Assembly: GCA_047633055.1 (NCBI GenBank)
Contig: JBLIEI010000010.1
Coordinates: forward strand, 1 to 64,000
Length of the DNA: 64,000 nt
Reading direction: 5' to 3'
DNA from: CALJFL01 sp047633055
Lineage (GTDB): Bacteria; Pseudomonadota; Gammaproteobacteria; Pseudomonadales; Halieaceae
Shown: one piece after another, positions 49,888-58,448 of the stretch
Layout of the letters: every line of letters begins with the position of its first letter
Position numbering within the stretch: the first letter of the stretch is position 1
Notes under the pieces: model-generated
Seen by the model: the letters and a program-made list of their open reading frames with translations, nothing else
The model's database searches: none
Told to the model about the DNA's origin: nothing
Position numbers and translations under genes: made by a program

Positions 49888-52539
49888 ATGATTGAAGATA
49901 TTGATCCTTCAGAAACGCGGGAGTGGATGGACGCTCTGGACTCAGTGCTAAAGAACGGGGGATCTGAGCGCGCAAGCTACATTCTCTCTGAATTAAGTAA
50001 GCACGCTGTTCATGAGGGCATGCGTCTGCCACCCGCAATTACGACCCCCTTTCGCAATACCATAAGATCAGCTGACGAGAAATCAATGCCTGGCGACCTC
50101 TTCATGGAGCGGCGGATTCGCTCGCTGGTGCGTTGGAATGCGCTCGCCATGGTGATGCGCGCTAACGACAACAACGAGGGCCTTGGCGGACATATTTCCA
50201 GTTTCTCCTCCAGCGCAACTTTATACGATATAGGCGTCAACCATTTTTGGCGTGGCACCGAGGACGGCCACCCAGGCGATCTGGTGTTCTATCAGGGGCA
50301 CAGTGCGCCAGGTATGTACGCACGTTCTTATCTGGAAGGCAGAATTGATGAGCAGCAGATGGACAGCTTCAGGCGCGAGGTCGACGGCGGCGGACTGTCG
50401 TCTTACCCCCACCCCTGGTTAATGCCAGATTATTGGCAGTTTCCCACCGTTTCCATGGGGCTGGGGCCACTTCAGGCTATTTATCAGGCGCACATTTTGA
50501 AGTACCAGCAGAGCCGCGGTCTGGTCGATCACGGTGATCGCAATGTGTGGTGTTTCATGGGTGACGGCGAAAGCGATGAACCGGAGTCTCTGGGCGCTGT
50601 TGCGATGGCGGGTCGGGAGAAATTGGGCAACCTGATATTCGTGATCAACTGTAACCTGCAAAGACTGGATGGCCCCGTGCGGGGCAACGGAAAAATTATT
50701 CAGGAACTGGAAGGTGTCTTCCGCGGCGCAGATTGGGATGTCTTAAAAGTGGTTTGGGGGCGCAAGTGGGATCCTTTGCTGGCCAAAGACGAAAGTGGCC
50801 TGCTGCAGCAACGTATGGACGAGGTCTGCGACGGAGAACTGCAGAACTATAAGTACAACGGCGGCGCCTATACTCGTGAGCATTTCTTCGGCAAGTACCC
50901 GGAAACTGCCGCGCTGGTTGCCGATCTGTCCGACGATGACATTATGTACCTCAACCGCGGTGGCCACGATCCCTACAAGGTCTATGCAGCTTACTCAGCG
51001 GCGGTTGCTCAGAACGAGCGACCGACTGTAATTTTGGCGATGACGGTCAAAGGTTACGGTACCGGGGAGGCGGGCGAAGCCAATAACGAGACTCACTCTT
51101 TGAAAAAGCTCGATATGGCGAGTCTCAAGGCGTTCCGCGATCGCTTCGGTATCCCGATCAGCGACACGGAGCTTAAGGACGTTCCTTATTATCGGCCTGC
51201 CGCCGACAGCCCAGAAATGCGCTACATGAATGAACGCCGCGGAGCATTGGGCGGATCTATTCCGGCGCGCCGAAGCGAGATACAGCGTCTCGAGACACCG
51301 CCACTAGAGGCATTCAAAAGCCAGCTCAAGGGCAGCGGCAAACGTGAAATATCCACGACCATGGCCTTCGTTCGAATATTGTCCAGTCTGGTAAAAGACA
51401 AAAAAATGGGTGAGCGTGTTGTGCCCATAGTGCCGGACGAGGCGCGTACGTTTGGCATGGAAGGCATGTTCCGCCAACTGGGTATTTACTCATCGGCAGG
51501 ACAGCAGTACACCCCGCATGACTCTGATCAGATCATGTTCTACAAAGAGGACAAGCAGGGGCAAATTCTGGAAGAGGGCATTAACGAGGCCGGTGCTTTT
51601 TCTGCCTGGTTGGCAGCGGCCACTTCCTATAGCACCAGCGGCTACACCATGGTGCCATTTTATATTTACTATTCCATGTTTGGCTTTCAGCGCATTGGTG
51701 ATCTGGCCTGGGCTGCTGGTGATAGTCAGGCGCGTGGCTTCTTGATTGGGGGAACTGCTGGGCGTACCACCTTGAATGGCGAGGGCTTACAGCACCAGGA
51801 TGGTCACAGCCATATTCAGGCCTCTACCATTCCCAACTGCGTTAGTTATGACCCTGCGTACACCTATGAGCTTGCCGTGGTCATTCAGGATGGCCTGCGC
51901 CGTATGTATGTCGAAGGCGAGAACAAGTTTTATTACATCACTACGATGAACGAAAACTACACCCACCCTGAGATGCCCGAGGGGGTTGAAGAAGGGATCA
52001 TCAAGGGTATGTATCGCCTGACGCATTCACCTGAGAAGAAGACATTGCGCGCGCAGTTGATGGGCGGAGGCACGATCCTGAGAGAGGTAGAAGCTGCAGC
52101 CCAGATACTGGAGCGGGATTATGACGTGGCAGCAGATGTCTGGAGTCTAACCAGCGTCAACGAGTTGCAGCGCGAAGGAAAGGCGGCAGCTCGCTGGAAT
52201 CTGTTGAACCCGGAAGAGGTGCCCCGAGTCCCTTACGTCACTAGCATTTTGCAGGATAGTGAAGGTCCATTCATTGCCGCTACTGACTATATGAAGGTTT
52301 ATGCCGATCAAATTCGTGAATTTGTTCCGGGGCACTACGTCACGCTTGGCACCGACGGCTATGGTCGCAGTGACACCCGCAGCAAGCTGCGCGAGTTTTT
52401 TGAAGTGAGTCGGGAGTATGTGGTTTTGGCGACACTCAAGGCTTTGGCAGACGAAGGCAAGATCGAAACGAAAGTGGTTGTACAGGCTAGGCAGGCGCTT
52501 AAAATTCCGGCCGACAAAATCGATCCGGTGACCGTTTAA
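49888..52539 (+). CDS. aceE: Pyruvate dehydrogenase E1 component, homodimeric type
   Basis: AceE decarboxylates pyruvate with thiamine diphosphate and acetylates AceF lipoyl groups in the cytosolic PDH complex. The 883-aa protein is full length. It shows G-H-I-S-S-F-S-S near 97, the ThDP motif G-D-G-E-S-D-E-P-E-S to N-C-N-L-Q-R-L-D-G-P-V-R-G-N near 222-263, and the homodimeric-E1 stretch T-H-S-L-K-K-L near 400. The transketolase-like pyrimidine domain has L-N-G-E-G-L-Q-H-Q-D-G-H-S-H. ATG 49888 follows CGGAGAGG. aceF lies 36 bases after its stop, the normal operon; no lpd is in the window. Confidence 0.97.
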   Translation: MIEDIDPSETREWMDALDSVLKNGGSERASYILSELSKHAVHEGMRLPPAITTPFRNTIRSADEKSMPGDLFMERRIRSLVRWNALAMVMRANDNNEGLGGHISSFSSSATLYDIGVNHFWRGTEDGHPGDLVFYQGHSAPGMYARSYLEGRIDEQQMDSFRREVDGGGLSSYPHPWLMPDYWQFPTVSMGLGPLQAIYQAHILKYQQSRGLVDHGDRNVWCFMGDGESDEPESLGAVAMAGREKLGNLIFVINCNLQRLDGPVRGNGKIIQELEGVFRGADWDVLKVVWGRKWDPLLAKDESGLLQQRMDEVCDGELQNYKYNGGAYTREHFFGKYPETAALVADLSDDDIMYLNRGGHDPYKVYAAYSAAVAQNERPTVILAMTVKGYGTGEAGEANNETHSLKKLDMASLKAFRDRFGIPISDTELKDVPYYRPAADSPEMRYMNERRGALGGSIPARRSEIQRLETPPLEAFKSQLKGSGKREISTTMAFVRILSSLVKDKKMGERVVPIVPDEARTFGMEGMFRQLGIYSSAGQQYTPHDSDQIMFYKEDKQGQILEEGINEAGAFSAWLAAATSYSTSGYTMVPFYIYYSMFGFQRIGDLAWAAGDSQARGFLIGGTAGRTTLNGEGLQHQDGHSHIQASTIPNCVSYDPAYTYELAVVIQDGLRRMYVEGENKFYYITTMNENYTHPEMPEGVEEGIIKGMYRLTHSPEKKTLRAQLMGGGTILREVEAAAQILERDYDVAADVWSLTSVNELQREGKAAARWNLLNPEEVPRVPYVTSILQDSEGPFIAATDYMKVYADQIREFVPGHYVTLGTDGYGRSDTRSKLREFFEVSREYVVLATLKALADEGKIETKVVVQARQALKIPADKIDPVTV

Positions 52540-52575
52540 GTTGTTGCCGAAATAGAACAGTAAAAGGAATATCAC

Positions 52576-54258
52576 GTGGCCAAGCATGAAGTAACAGTAC
52601 CCGACATTGGTGGCGCCGAAGGAGCCGAGGTCATCGAATTACTGGTGGCGGTTGGCGATGAGGTAGAGGTCGACCAGTCATTGATCGTACTGGAGTCAGA
52701 CAAGGCTTCAATGGAAATTCCATCTACCGGCGCAGGTACCGTGGTCGAAGTGCTGGTAAAAGAAGGCGATCAATTGGCAGAGGGCTCTGCTATTTTGATC
52801 CTCAAGGTTGTTGACGGTGTTGAGTCAGTGGCTGAATCTGCGCCTGCGCCTGCGCCTGCGCCTGCGCCTGCGCCTGAAGTTGAAGCGCGAGTGGAAGCCG
52901 CACCTGAGGTAGCTGTTGTTGAACCGCAGGCGTCGGCGGGAGCATCGACACCGGCTCAGTCGGTTACTGTGGTGGTACCTGATATAGGTACCGACGATGA
53001 GGTCGAGGTAATAGAGCTTAGCGTAGCGCCGGGAGATATTATCGAAGAGGGAGATTCTCTGGTTGCGCTGGAGAGCGATAAGGCGTCGATGGAAGTGCCT
53101 TCGCCTCACGCCGGAGAGGTATTGAAATTACTGGTCGCTGAAGGGCAGCAAGTTAAGCAGGGTGCGCCGATTGTTGAAATGCGGGTCGCAGGTGATGGCG
53201 AAGCAAGTGCGCCAGTGCCAACGCCAGTTGCCACTGAGTCTGAGTCTGAGTCTGAGTCCAAGGCCAATGATGCGCCTGCGAAAGTTGCAGTAGAACAACC
53301 TGCAGCTGATGTGAAACGACCTAACGAAGAGCCTGTCCCCCGCGCGGGCGGATCTATCTATGCCGGTCCTGCAGTTCGCAAATTGTCCCGAGAGTTTGGT
53401 ATTGACCTGACTCAGGTTTCTGGCAGTGGTCCCCGAGGGCGAGTTGTCAAAGAGGATTTACACAATTTCTCCAGAAAGACACTGAACGCAGGGCCGGTGT
53501 CTAGCAACCCCGACTCCGGCGCAGGAATTCCTGCAGTGCCCGAGATCGACTTCGCCAAATTCGGTGTGGTGGAACATACCAAGCGCAGCAAGATTGATAA
53601 AATCACTGCCGCTAATATGCACCGTAACTGGCTTAACGTTCCGCACGTCACGCAGTTCGATGAGGCGGATATTAGCGAGCTTGAGGCGTTTCGGGCGACG
53701 TTGAAGGCGGAAGCCGAACGGCGCAACACCAAAATTACGCCAATGCCCTTTATTATTAAGGCCTGTGCGGTTGCCCTGCGCGATAATCCGAAACTGAACT
53801 CTTCGTTGGCGACCCAGGGTGAGGAATTGGCGTACAAGAAATACATTCATATAGGAATGGCGGTAGACACACCGGCCGGATTGGTCGTGCCGGTTATCCG
53901 CGATGCGGACCAAAAATCTATTTGGGAGCTTGCCGAAGAGGTGATTAGCTTGGCAGGCAAGGCCAGAGACAGGAAGTTAATGCCAGCCGATATGCAAGGT
54001 GGGTGTTTTACCATTTCCAGCCTTGGTAATCTTGGCGGTACGGGGTTCACGCCGATTGTGAACGCGCCGGAAGTGGGAATTCTCGGCGTCTCGCGCGCCG
54101 AGATGAAACCGGTCTGGAATGGTAGCGAATTCCAGCCACGGAAAATGCTTCCCCTCGCACTGTCGTATGACCACCGGGTAGTCAATGGCGGTGATGGTGG
54201 CAGGTTTATGACTCAGTTGGTGGGTTTACTTTCTGATATCCGCCGTCTGAGTTTGTAA
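52576..54258 (+). CDS. aceF: Dihydrolipoyllysine acetyltransferase (PDH E2) with two lipoyl domains
   Basis: AceF transfers acetyl groups to CoA and forms the PDH core. The 560-aa protein has two lipoyl domains with lipoyl-lysines K43 (E-S-D-K-A-S-M-E-I) and K169 (E-S-D-K-A-S-M-E-V). An Ala-Pro linker at 89-100 and a Ser-Glu linker near 220 separate domains. The peripheral-subunit-binding domain has P-A-V-R-K-L-S-R-E-F-G near 265, and the catalytic domain has D-H-R-V-V-N-G-G-D-G with His near 533. It begins at GTG 52576 behind AAAGGAAT. The two-lipoyl form is intermediate between one and three copies found in relatives. Confidence 0.96.
   Translation: MAKHEVTVPDIGGAEGAEVIELLVAVGDEVEVDQSLIVLESDKASMEIPSTGAGTVVEVLVKEGDQLAEGSAILILKVVDGVESVAESAPAPAPAPAPAPEVEARVEAAPEVAVVEPQASAGASTPAQSVTVVVPDIGTDDEVEVIELSVAPGDIIEEGDSLVALESDKASMEVPSPHAGEVLKLLVAEGQQVKQGAPIVEMRVAGDGEASAPVPTPVATESESESESKANDAPAKVAVEQPAADVKRPNEEPVPRAGGSIYAGPAVRKLSREFGIDLTQVSGSGPRGRVVKEDLHNFSRKTLNAGPVSSNPDSGAGIPAVPEIDFAKFGVVEHTKRSKIDKITAANMHRNWLNVPHVTQFDEADISELEAFRATLKAEAERRNTKITPMPFIIKACAVALRDNPKLNSSLATQGEELAYKKYIHIGMAVDTPAGLVVPVIRDADQKSIWELAEEVISLAGKARDRKLMPADMQGGCFTISSLGNLGGTGFTPIVNAPEVGILGVSRAEMKPVWNGSEFQPRKMLPLALSYDHRVVNGGDGGRFMTQLVGLLSDIRRLSL
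52837..52876 (+). repeat. GCGCCT hexanucleotide run in the aceF linker
   Basis: About six perfect GCGCCT units in a row encode the Ala-Pro linker after the first lipoyl domain. A similar short run of GAGTCT units near 53238-53260 encodes the Ser-Glu linker. Both are slippage-prone, and a change in copy number keeps the reading frame. Confidence 0.85.
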
Positions 54259-54308
54259 GTACAGTCGTCGGGCTCGAAAGCGCTGACTGCCACCGTCGGT
54301 CAGGATTG

Positions 54309-55616
54309 TCAGTAGGCCCAATTCAATTTTTTTAACAGTGCCTCCCGGCAAACCAGTGGGTTATCGGCATTTACCATAATGGGCCATCGGTTTTCCGAGA
54401 CTGAAAGCTCTGCCAAGTTCATATCTGGCCATCCTGCATCACGCAGTCCATGAATAAACTTGAGAGTCTTAAATCCGTCAAACCATTGATGAAAGTGCCT
54501 TGTGAACCCCGTCTCCCCTTTGCTTTGGCGCCGGCAGTGATCGATAGCAGATGCCAAGCCGAGATTTTCAAGTGTATCCATGCTGGAGCGCGTTAGCGTT
54601 TCCGATAACCCGAGCGTCTTCAGTTCTTCATGCAGCCTGGCCTCTTTGTTAGCCGCATGGGTAGTCATGCCCACAAGCACGCAGCGCAGAGCTTCAAAGC
54701 ATGCAGGATGATAGTACAGTCGCTGGTCTGACATATTTGTGGAGTCCAGAATTCGCTGCACTGCAGGACCTGTACCGAAGGGCACGCGAGCAGAGGGGCG
54801 TGCCGCCAGCGAAATGCACTGCCCTGTTAGCTGCGTAACGGGGCCGGTTTTCGCGAGCTTGTTGAGTAGATAAAAATCTTCTGCCGCCGATCTTGGTGGA
54901 AAGCCCCTCACCTGAGCGTAGTTGGATGCGCGCACCGCCAGACAACTACCCAGAGTATGATGGGCGTAGGGTGAGCAGGCGTAATGCAATCCTAGTACGT
55001 AATGATGAAGTCGCAATTCGTAACGTGTGCAGGCGTCGTTAGTGCGTTCGTCTTCTGATGCATCGTGACGGAAAGGATACAGTGCGGCGGACGTATCCGC
55101 AGGTGAATCATCCAGTCGCGATAAGTAATCTTTGGGTAGCGTGGCATCGGCATCGGTGCTACAGATCCAGTTTGATTTAATGGCGCCTGACGTCATCCAT
55201 AGCAGTGCCGTGTCACAACCAATTTTTCGCGCACGACCGACTCCGTCGCTATCTGCAATGGCTCCAAAAATTATCTCTGTATCGATACACAGAATATCGG
55301 TCAGAGCGTGCAAGGGATGGAGGGTACAGCCGGCGCCTGGTGAGGCCGTTGTTGTTAGTGCTTGAACCCGGCTCCTGAGTTCCTTGTTAACGGCGAGGTT
55401 ATCGTCATGCTGGGGGCGGTTAAGCACCAGTATGACCAGCAGCGCTTCGCCGGAATTGTTGACTTCGGCGAGCGAGTCAATGAGCACAGTCGCCTCCTGA
55501 TACGCGGGGATTACTAACACATGCTGCCAAGACCCGGCACCGGGTGCGGGCGGTACGCAGGCTTCGCGGTACCGGTCGAGATAGCGTGTGATTGCCTTGT
55601 CTGAGAGAAAATTCAG
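54309..55616 (-). CDS. GT2-like glycosyltransferase, probably started at a CTG coupled to miaE
   Basis: A nucleotide-sugar transferase fold (GT-A). The core H-V-L-V-I-P-A-Y-Q-E, then W-I-C-S-T-D-A-D-A-T (DxD metal motif) and R-S-A-A-E-D-F-Y-L-L-N-K match GT2-type enzymes. The first ATG-like start, GTG 55520, would begin inside the conserved beta strand. Upstream codons (D-K-A-I-T-R-Y-L-D-R-Y) are clearly coding up to CTG 55616-55614, which overlaps the miaE stop by one base pair step (CTGA). An in-frame TAG lies 15 bases further up, so CTG is the best start, giving 435 aa. Substrate unknown. The gene runs as one unit with miaE. Confidence 0.75.
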   Translation of the reverse strand: MNFLSDKAITRYLDRYREACVPPAPGAGSWQHVLVIPAYQEATVLIDSLAEVNNSGEALLVILVLNRPQHDDNLAVNKELRSRVQALTTTASPGAGCTLHPLHALTDILCIDTEIIFGAIADSDGVGRARKIGCDTALLWMTSGAIKSNWICSTDADATLPKDYLSRLDDSPADTSAALYPFRHDASEDERTNDACTRYELRLHHYVLGLHYACSPYAHHTLGSCLAVRASNYAQVRGFPPRSAAEDFYLLNKLAKTGPVTQLTGQCISLAARPSARVPFGTGPAVQRILDSTNMSDQRLYYHPACFEALRCVLVGMTTHAANKEARLHEELKTLGLSETLTRSSMDTLENLGLASAIDHCRRQSKGETGFTRHFHQWFDGFKTLKFIHGLRDAGWPDMNLAELSVSENRWPIMVNADNPLVCREALLKKLNWAY

Positions 55617-56197
55617 TGGAGCGCGGCTCTAATAGGCAGACGTGCGACTATGTCCGCTTCTGCCACCAGCAGTTCATCCCAGCGAGCTTCAATGTCTTGT
55701 TGAGGTAGGTAGAGTCTTGCCAGGTCTAGGAACAGGGTGTAGTGGCGCTCCTCAGAGCGGGCAATGGACTGGTAAAACTTTCTCAGCGGTCCATCTTCCA
55801 GAGCGTTTGCCACCAGCGCAAAGCGCTCAGCACCTCTGGCTTCAATAATACTTGCCGTTAGCAGACGATCAAGTAAGTAGGCTTCTGGATCAGCGCCCTG
55901 GCGCATGGTTTTACGAAATGCCAGTACGTAATGGTCCTTGCTGTCCGCGGTGGTATGAAGGCCGCGCTGGTGAATCCATTTTACCACCTCACGGTAATGG
56001 CTGAGTTCTTCAATCGCCAGATCAGCCATGGCCGCCACCAGTGCGATACGGTCTGGATAGTGCGACACCATGGACATCGCCATACCTGACGCTTTCTTCT
56101 CGGCAGCAGCGTGGTCTTGCAAAAATGCGTTAAAATTCTCCATCACAGCTGACGTCCAGCTTGGTGATGTGGGGGTTAGGAGGGGAGATGTTGGCAT
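55613..56197 (-). CDS. miaE: tRNA-(ms2io6A) hydroxylase MiaE
   Basis: MiaE is a diiron monooxygenase that hydroxylates the isopentenyl group of ms2i6A37 in tRNA. The 194-aa ferritin-like helical protein shows iron-ligand motifs: E-K-K-A-S-G-M-A near 34, E-E-L-S-H-Y-R-E near 63, E-A-R-G-A-E-R-F near 118 and S-E-E-R-H-Y-T-L-F near 147. Each pairs a Glu with a later His. The ATG at 56195-56197 gives a Ser/Pro/Thr-rich start. The second ATG, 18 codons in (M-E-N-F), is possible. It is read in the same direction as the coupled glycosyltransferase and diverges from fabV. Confidence 0.9.
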   Translation of the reverse strand: MPTSPLLTPTSPSWTSAVMENFNAFLQDHAAAEKKASGMAMSMVSHYPDRIALVAAMADLAIEELSHYREVVKWIHQRGLHTTADSKDHYVLAFRKTMRQGADPEAYLLDRLLTASIIEARGAERFALVANALEDGPLRKFYQSIARSEERHYTLFLDLARLYLPQQDIEARWDELLVAEADIVARLPIRAALH

Positions 56198-56364
56198 TGT
56201 CGTTCAGCTAAAGCGTGGCGGAGCGATATTGAACGTTACCCGGGGTGGGAATACAAGCGCCGGCTTTAGAATGCCCCTCGCTGTGCTACACTTTCCAGTC
56301 GCGCCGATGACCACTATTTGTCTGTCCCGGCGCTTTAATGACCAAAGTCAGGAACTCATATAAT

Positions 56365-57555
56365 ATGATCATCAAGCCTCGTGTACGCGGTTTTCTCTGT
56401 GTTACCACTCACCCTACCGGCTGTGAGGCCAACGTCCAGAAGCAAATCACTCACGTGAAATCTCAAGGACCCATAGTGGGCGGCCCCAAGCGGGTATTGG
56501 TCATCGGTTCGTCCACGGGTTACGGCCTGGCCTCGCGAATTACCGCAGCATTTGGTGCCGGTGCGTCGACCTTGGGCGTCTTCTTTGAGAAAGAAGGGAC
56601 AGAGCGTAAACCGGGAACAGCCGGCTGGTACAACTCGGCTGCGTTCCATAAATTTGCTGAAACTGAGGGCCTCTATGCCAAGAGCATCAATGGTGATGCT
56701 TTCAGTGACGAAATTAAGCACAGAACGATCGAGACTATTAAGGCTGACCTTGGCCAAATTGACCTGGTGGTATACAGTCTCGCATCCCCGCGGCGGCAGC
56801 ATCCGGTGACCGGAGTGGTGCATAATTCTACCCTCAAGCCGATTGGCGGCGACACGGTTCAAAAAGGCGTGAATACCGACAAAGAAGAGATTCAGGACTT
56901 CCATCTGGAAGCGGCGTCACAGGAGGAGATTGATAATACAGTGGCCGTCATGGGCGGTGAAGATTGGCAGATGTGGATTGAAGCACTGGGTGCAGCTGGC
57001 GTACTGGCAAATGGTGCAAAAACGACCGCGTATACCTACATTGGTGAGAAAGTAACCTGGGATATTTACTGGCACGGAACGATTGGTGCCGCCAAGAAGG
57101 ATTTAGACAAGAGGGTATTGGCGATTCGGGAGCAGTTGGCGGCCGGGGGCGGCGACGCCCGTGTCTCTGTGTTGAAGGCGGTGGTCACCCAGGCCAGTGC
57201 GGCGATTCCTGCGATGCCAATTTACCTGGCTATCCTATTTAAAGTGATGAAGGAGCGCGGTATCCACGAAGGCTGTATTGAGCAGGTTAATGGCTTGTTC
57301 AGAGATTCCCTGTATGGCGAATCACCCTACCATGATGAAGAGGGTAGGCTGCGCGCGGACCGTAGAGAACTTGATCCCGAGATACAGGCAGAGGTGGCGG
57401 CCATTTGGGATCAAATCAGTACGGAAAATCTACGAGAGATCTCTGATTTTGAAGGCTACAAACGAGAATTCTTACAACTGTTTGGTTTCGAAATTGACGG
57501 CGTCGATTACGAGGCCGAAGTAAACCCCGACGTAAAAATTGCGAACATGGTGTAG
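56365..57555 (+). CDS. fabV: Trans-2-enoyl-CoA/ACP reductase FabV
   Basis: FabV reduces trans-2-enoyl-ACP or -CoA with NADH, the last step of fatty-acid elongation and a triclosan-tolerant alternative to FabI. The 397-aa protein begins M-I-I-K-P-R-V-R-G-F. Its cofactor motif is V-I-G-S-S-T-G-Y-G-L-A near 46. The Y-x8-K signature is exactly Y235 (Y-W-H-G-T-I-G-A-A) to K244, the same spacing as characterised FabV. ATG 56365 is preceded by AGGA; a start nine codons upstream is possible. It ends four bases before the MBL gene, likely co-transcribed. Confidence 0.95.
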   Translation: MIIKPRVRGFLCVTTHPTGCEANVQKQITHVKSQGPIVGGPKRVLVIGSSTGYGLASRITAAFGAGASTLGVFFEKEGTERKPGTAGWYNSAAFHKFAETEGLYAKSINGDAFSDEIKHRTIETIKADLGQIDLVVYSLASPRRQHPVTGVVHNSTLKPIGGDTVQKGVNTDKEEIQDFHLEAASQEEIDNTVAVMGGEDWQMWIEALGAAGVLANGAKTTAYTYIGEKVTWDIYWHGTIGAAKKDLDKRVLAIREQLAAGGGDARVSVLKAVVTQASAAIPAMPIYLAILFKVMKERGIHEGCIEQVNGLFRDSLYGESPYHDEEGRLRADRRELDPEIQAEVAAIWDQISTENLREISDFEGYKREFLQLFGFEIDGVDYEAEVNPDVKIANMV

Positions 57556-57559
57556 CGAG

Positions 57560-58396
57560 ATGTTGGAACATGGAGTCCCTTTTCAACTCAGTAGCCGGGT
57601 CAGGCGCCTGGTTGCTCCCAACCCTGGCGCGATGACTGGCGCTGGCACCAACACGTATTTGTTGGGCAACAAAGAAATTGCAGTGATCGACCCCGGTCCT
57701 GCAATACCGCAACACGTTGAAGCCATTTTGCGAGCAGCTGAGGGTGGGCAGATTCGGTGGATTATTTGCACCCATACACATGCCGATCATTCTCCCGCGT
57801 GGCAAGGTGTTGCAGAGGCTACTGGAGCACAGGTCATAGGCGCCAAGCCGGCAAACGATCGCTTTCAGGATGAGACTTTTCAACCTGAATGGGAAATTCG
57901 TCACCACGAAGTGCTGAGTACCAGCGAATTCAATTTGCGCGCTTTGCACACTCCTGGGCATGTCAGTAATCATTTTTGTTATCTGCTGGAGGAAGAAGGA
58001 ATGCTTTTCGCCGGCGACCATATAATGAATGGATCAACCGTCGTGATTGTGCCTCCTGGAGGGGACATGAAAGCCTACATCGAGTCATTGGAGTTGCTAC
58101 TTGCCTGTCCTATTGCTCACATTGCTCCCGGTCACGGTGAGCTGATAGACGATTCTGTCAGTGAAATCAAAGGCCTGGTGGCTCATCGTCTGCGCCGTGA
58201 GGCCAAGGTATTGGCGGGCCTGGCACAGCTCGGGCGCTGTGATCTGGATGCCCTGGTGAAAGTGGTTTATGACGATGTCGATGAATCCCTGTACGAATGG
58301 GCGAAGCTCTCAATGACGGCCCACTTGATCAAACTGGAGGAGGAGCGGCGAGTCGTCAGTGATCCCGCCGCACTGACCTGGGCTGCTCTGCGATAA
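57560..58396 (+). CDS. MBL fold metallo-hydrolase (LACTB2-like)
   Basis: A 278-aa metallo-beta-lactamase fold hydrolase. It has V-A-P-N-P-G-A-M-T-G-A-G-T-N-T-Y-L near 18-34, the metal motif H-T-H-A-D-H near 71, and further His/Asp ligands in T-P-G-H-V-S-N-H, F-A-G-D-H and A-P-G-H-G-E. Human LACTB2 relatives act on RNA; many bacterial ones act on thioesters or lactones. Sitting four bases after fabV and 52 before an acyl-CoA ligase, an acyl thioester substrate is plausible but unproven. ATG 57560 avoids overlapping fabV. Confidence 0.82.
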   Translation: MLEHGVPFQLSSRVRRLVAPNPGAMTGAGTNTYLLGNKEIAVIDPGPAIPQHVEAILRAAEGGQIRWIICTHTHADHSPAWQGVAEATGAQVIGAKPANDRFQDETFQPEWEIRHHEVLSTSEFNLRALHTPGHVSNHFCYLLEEEGMLFAGDHIMNGSTVVIVPPGGDMKAYIESLELLLACPIAHIAPGHGELIDDSVSEIKGLVAHRLRREAKVLAGLAQLGRCDLDALVKVVYDDVDESLYEWAKLSMTAHLIKLEEERRVVSDPAALTWAALR

Positions 58397-58448
58397 CCTC
58401 TATTTCCCTGCTCTGTGAATTGAGTCTAAACACTTAAAGGAACTGACG

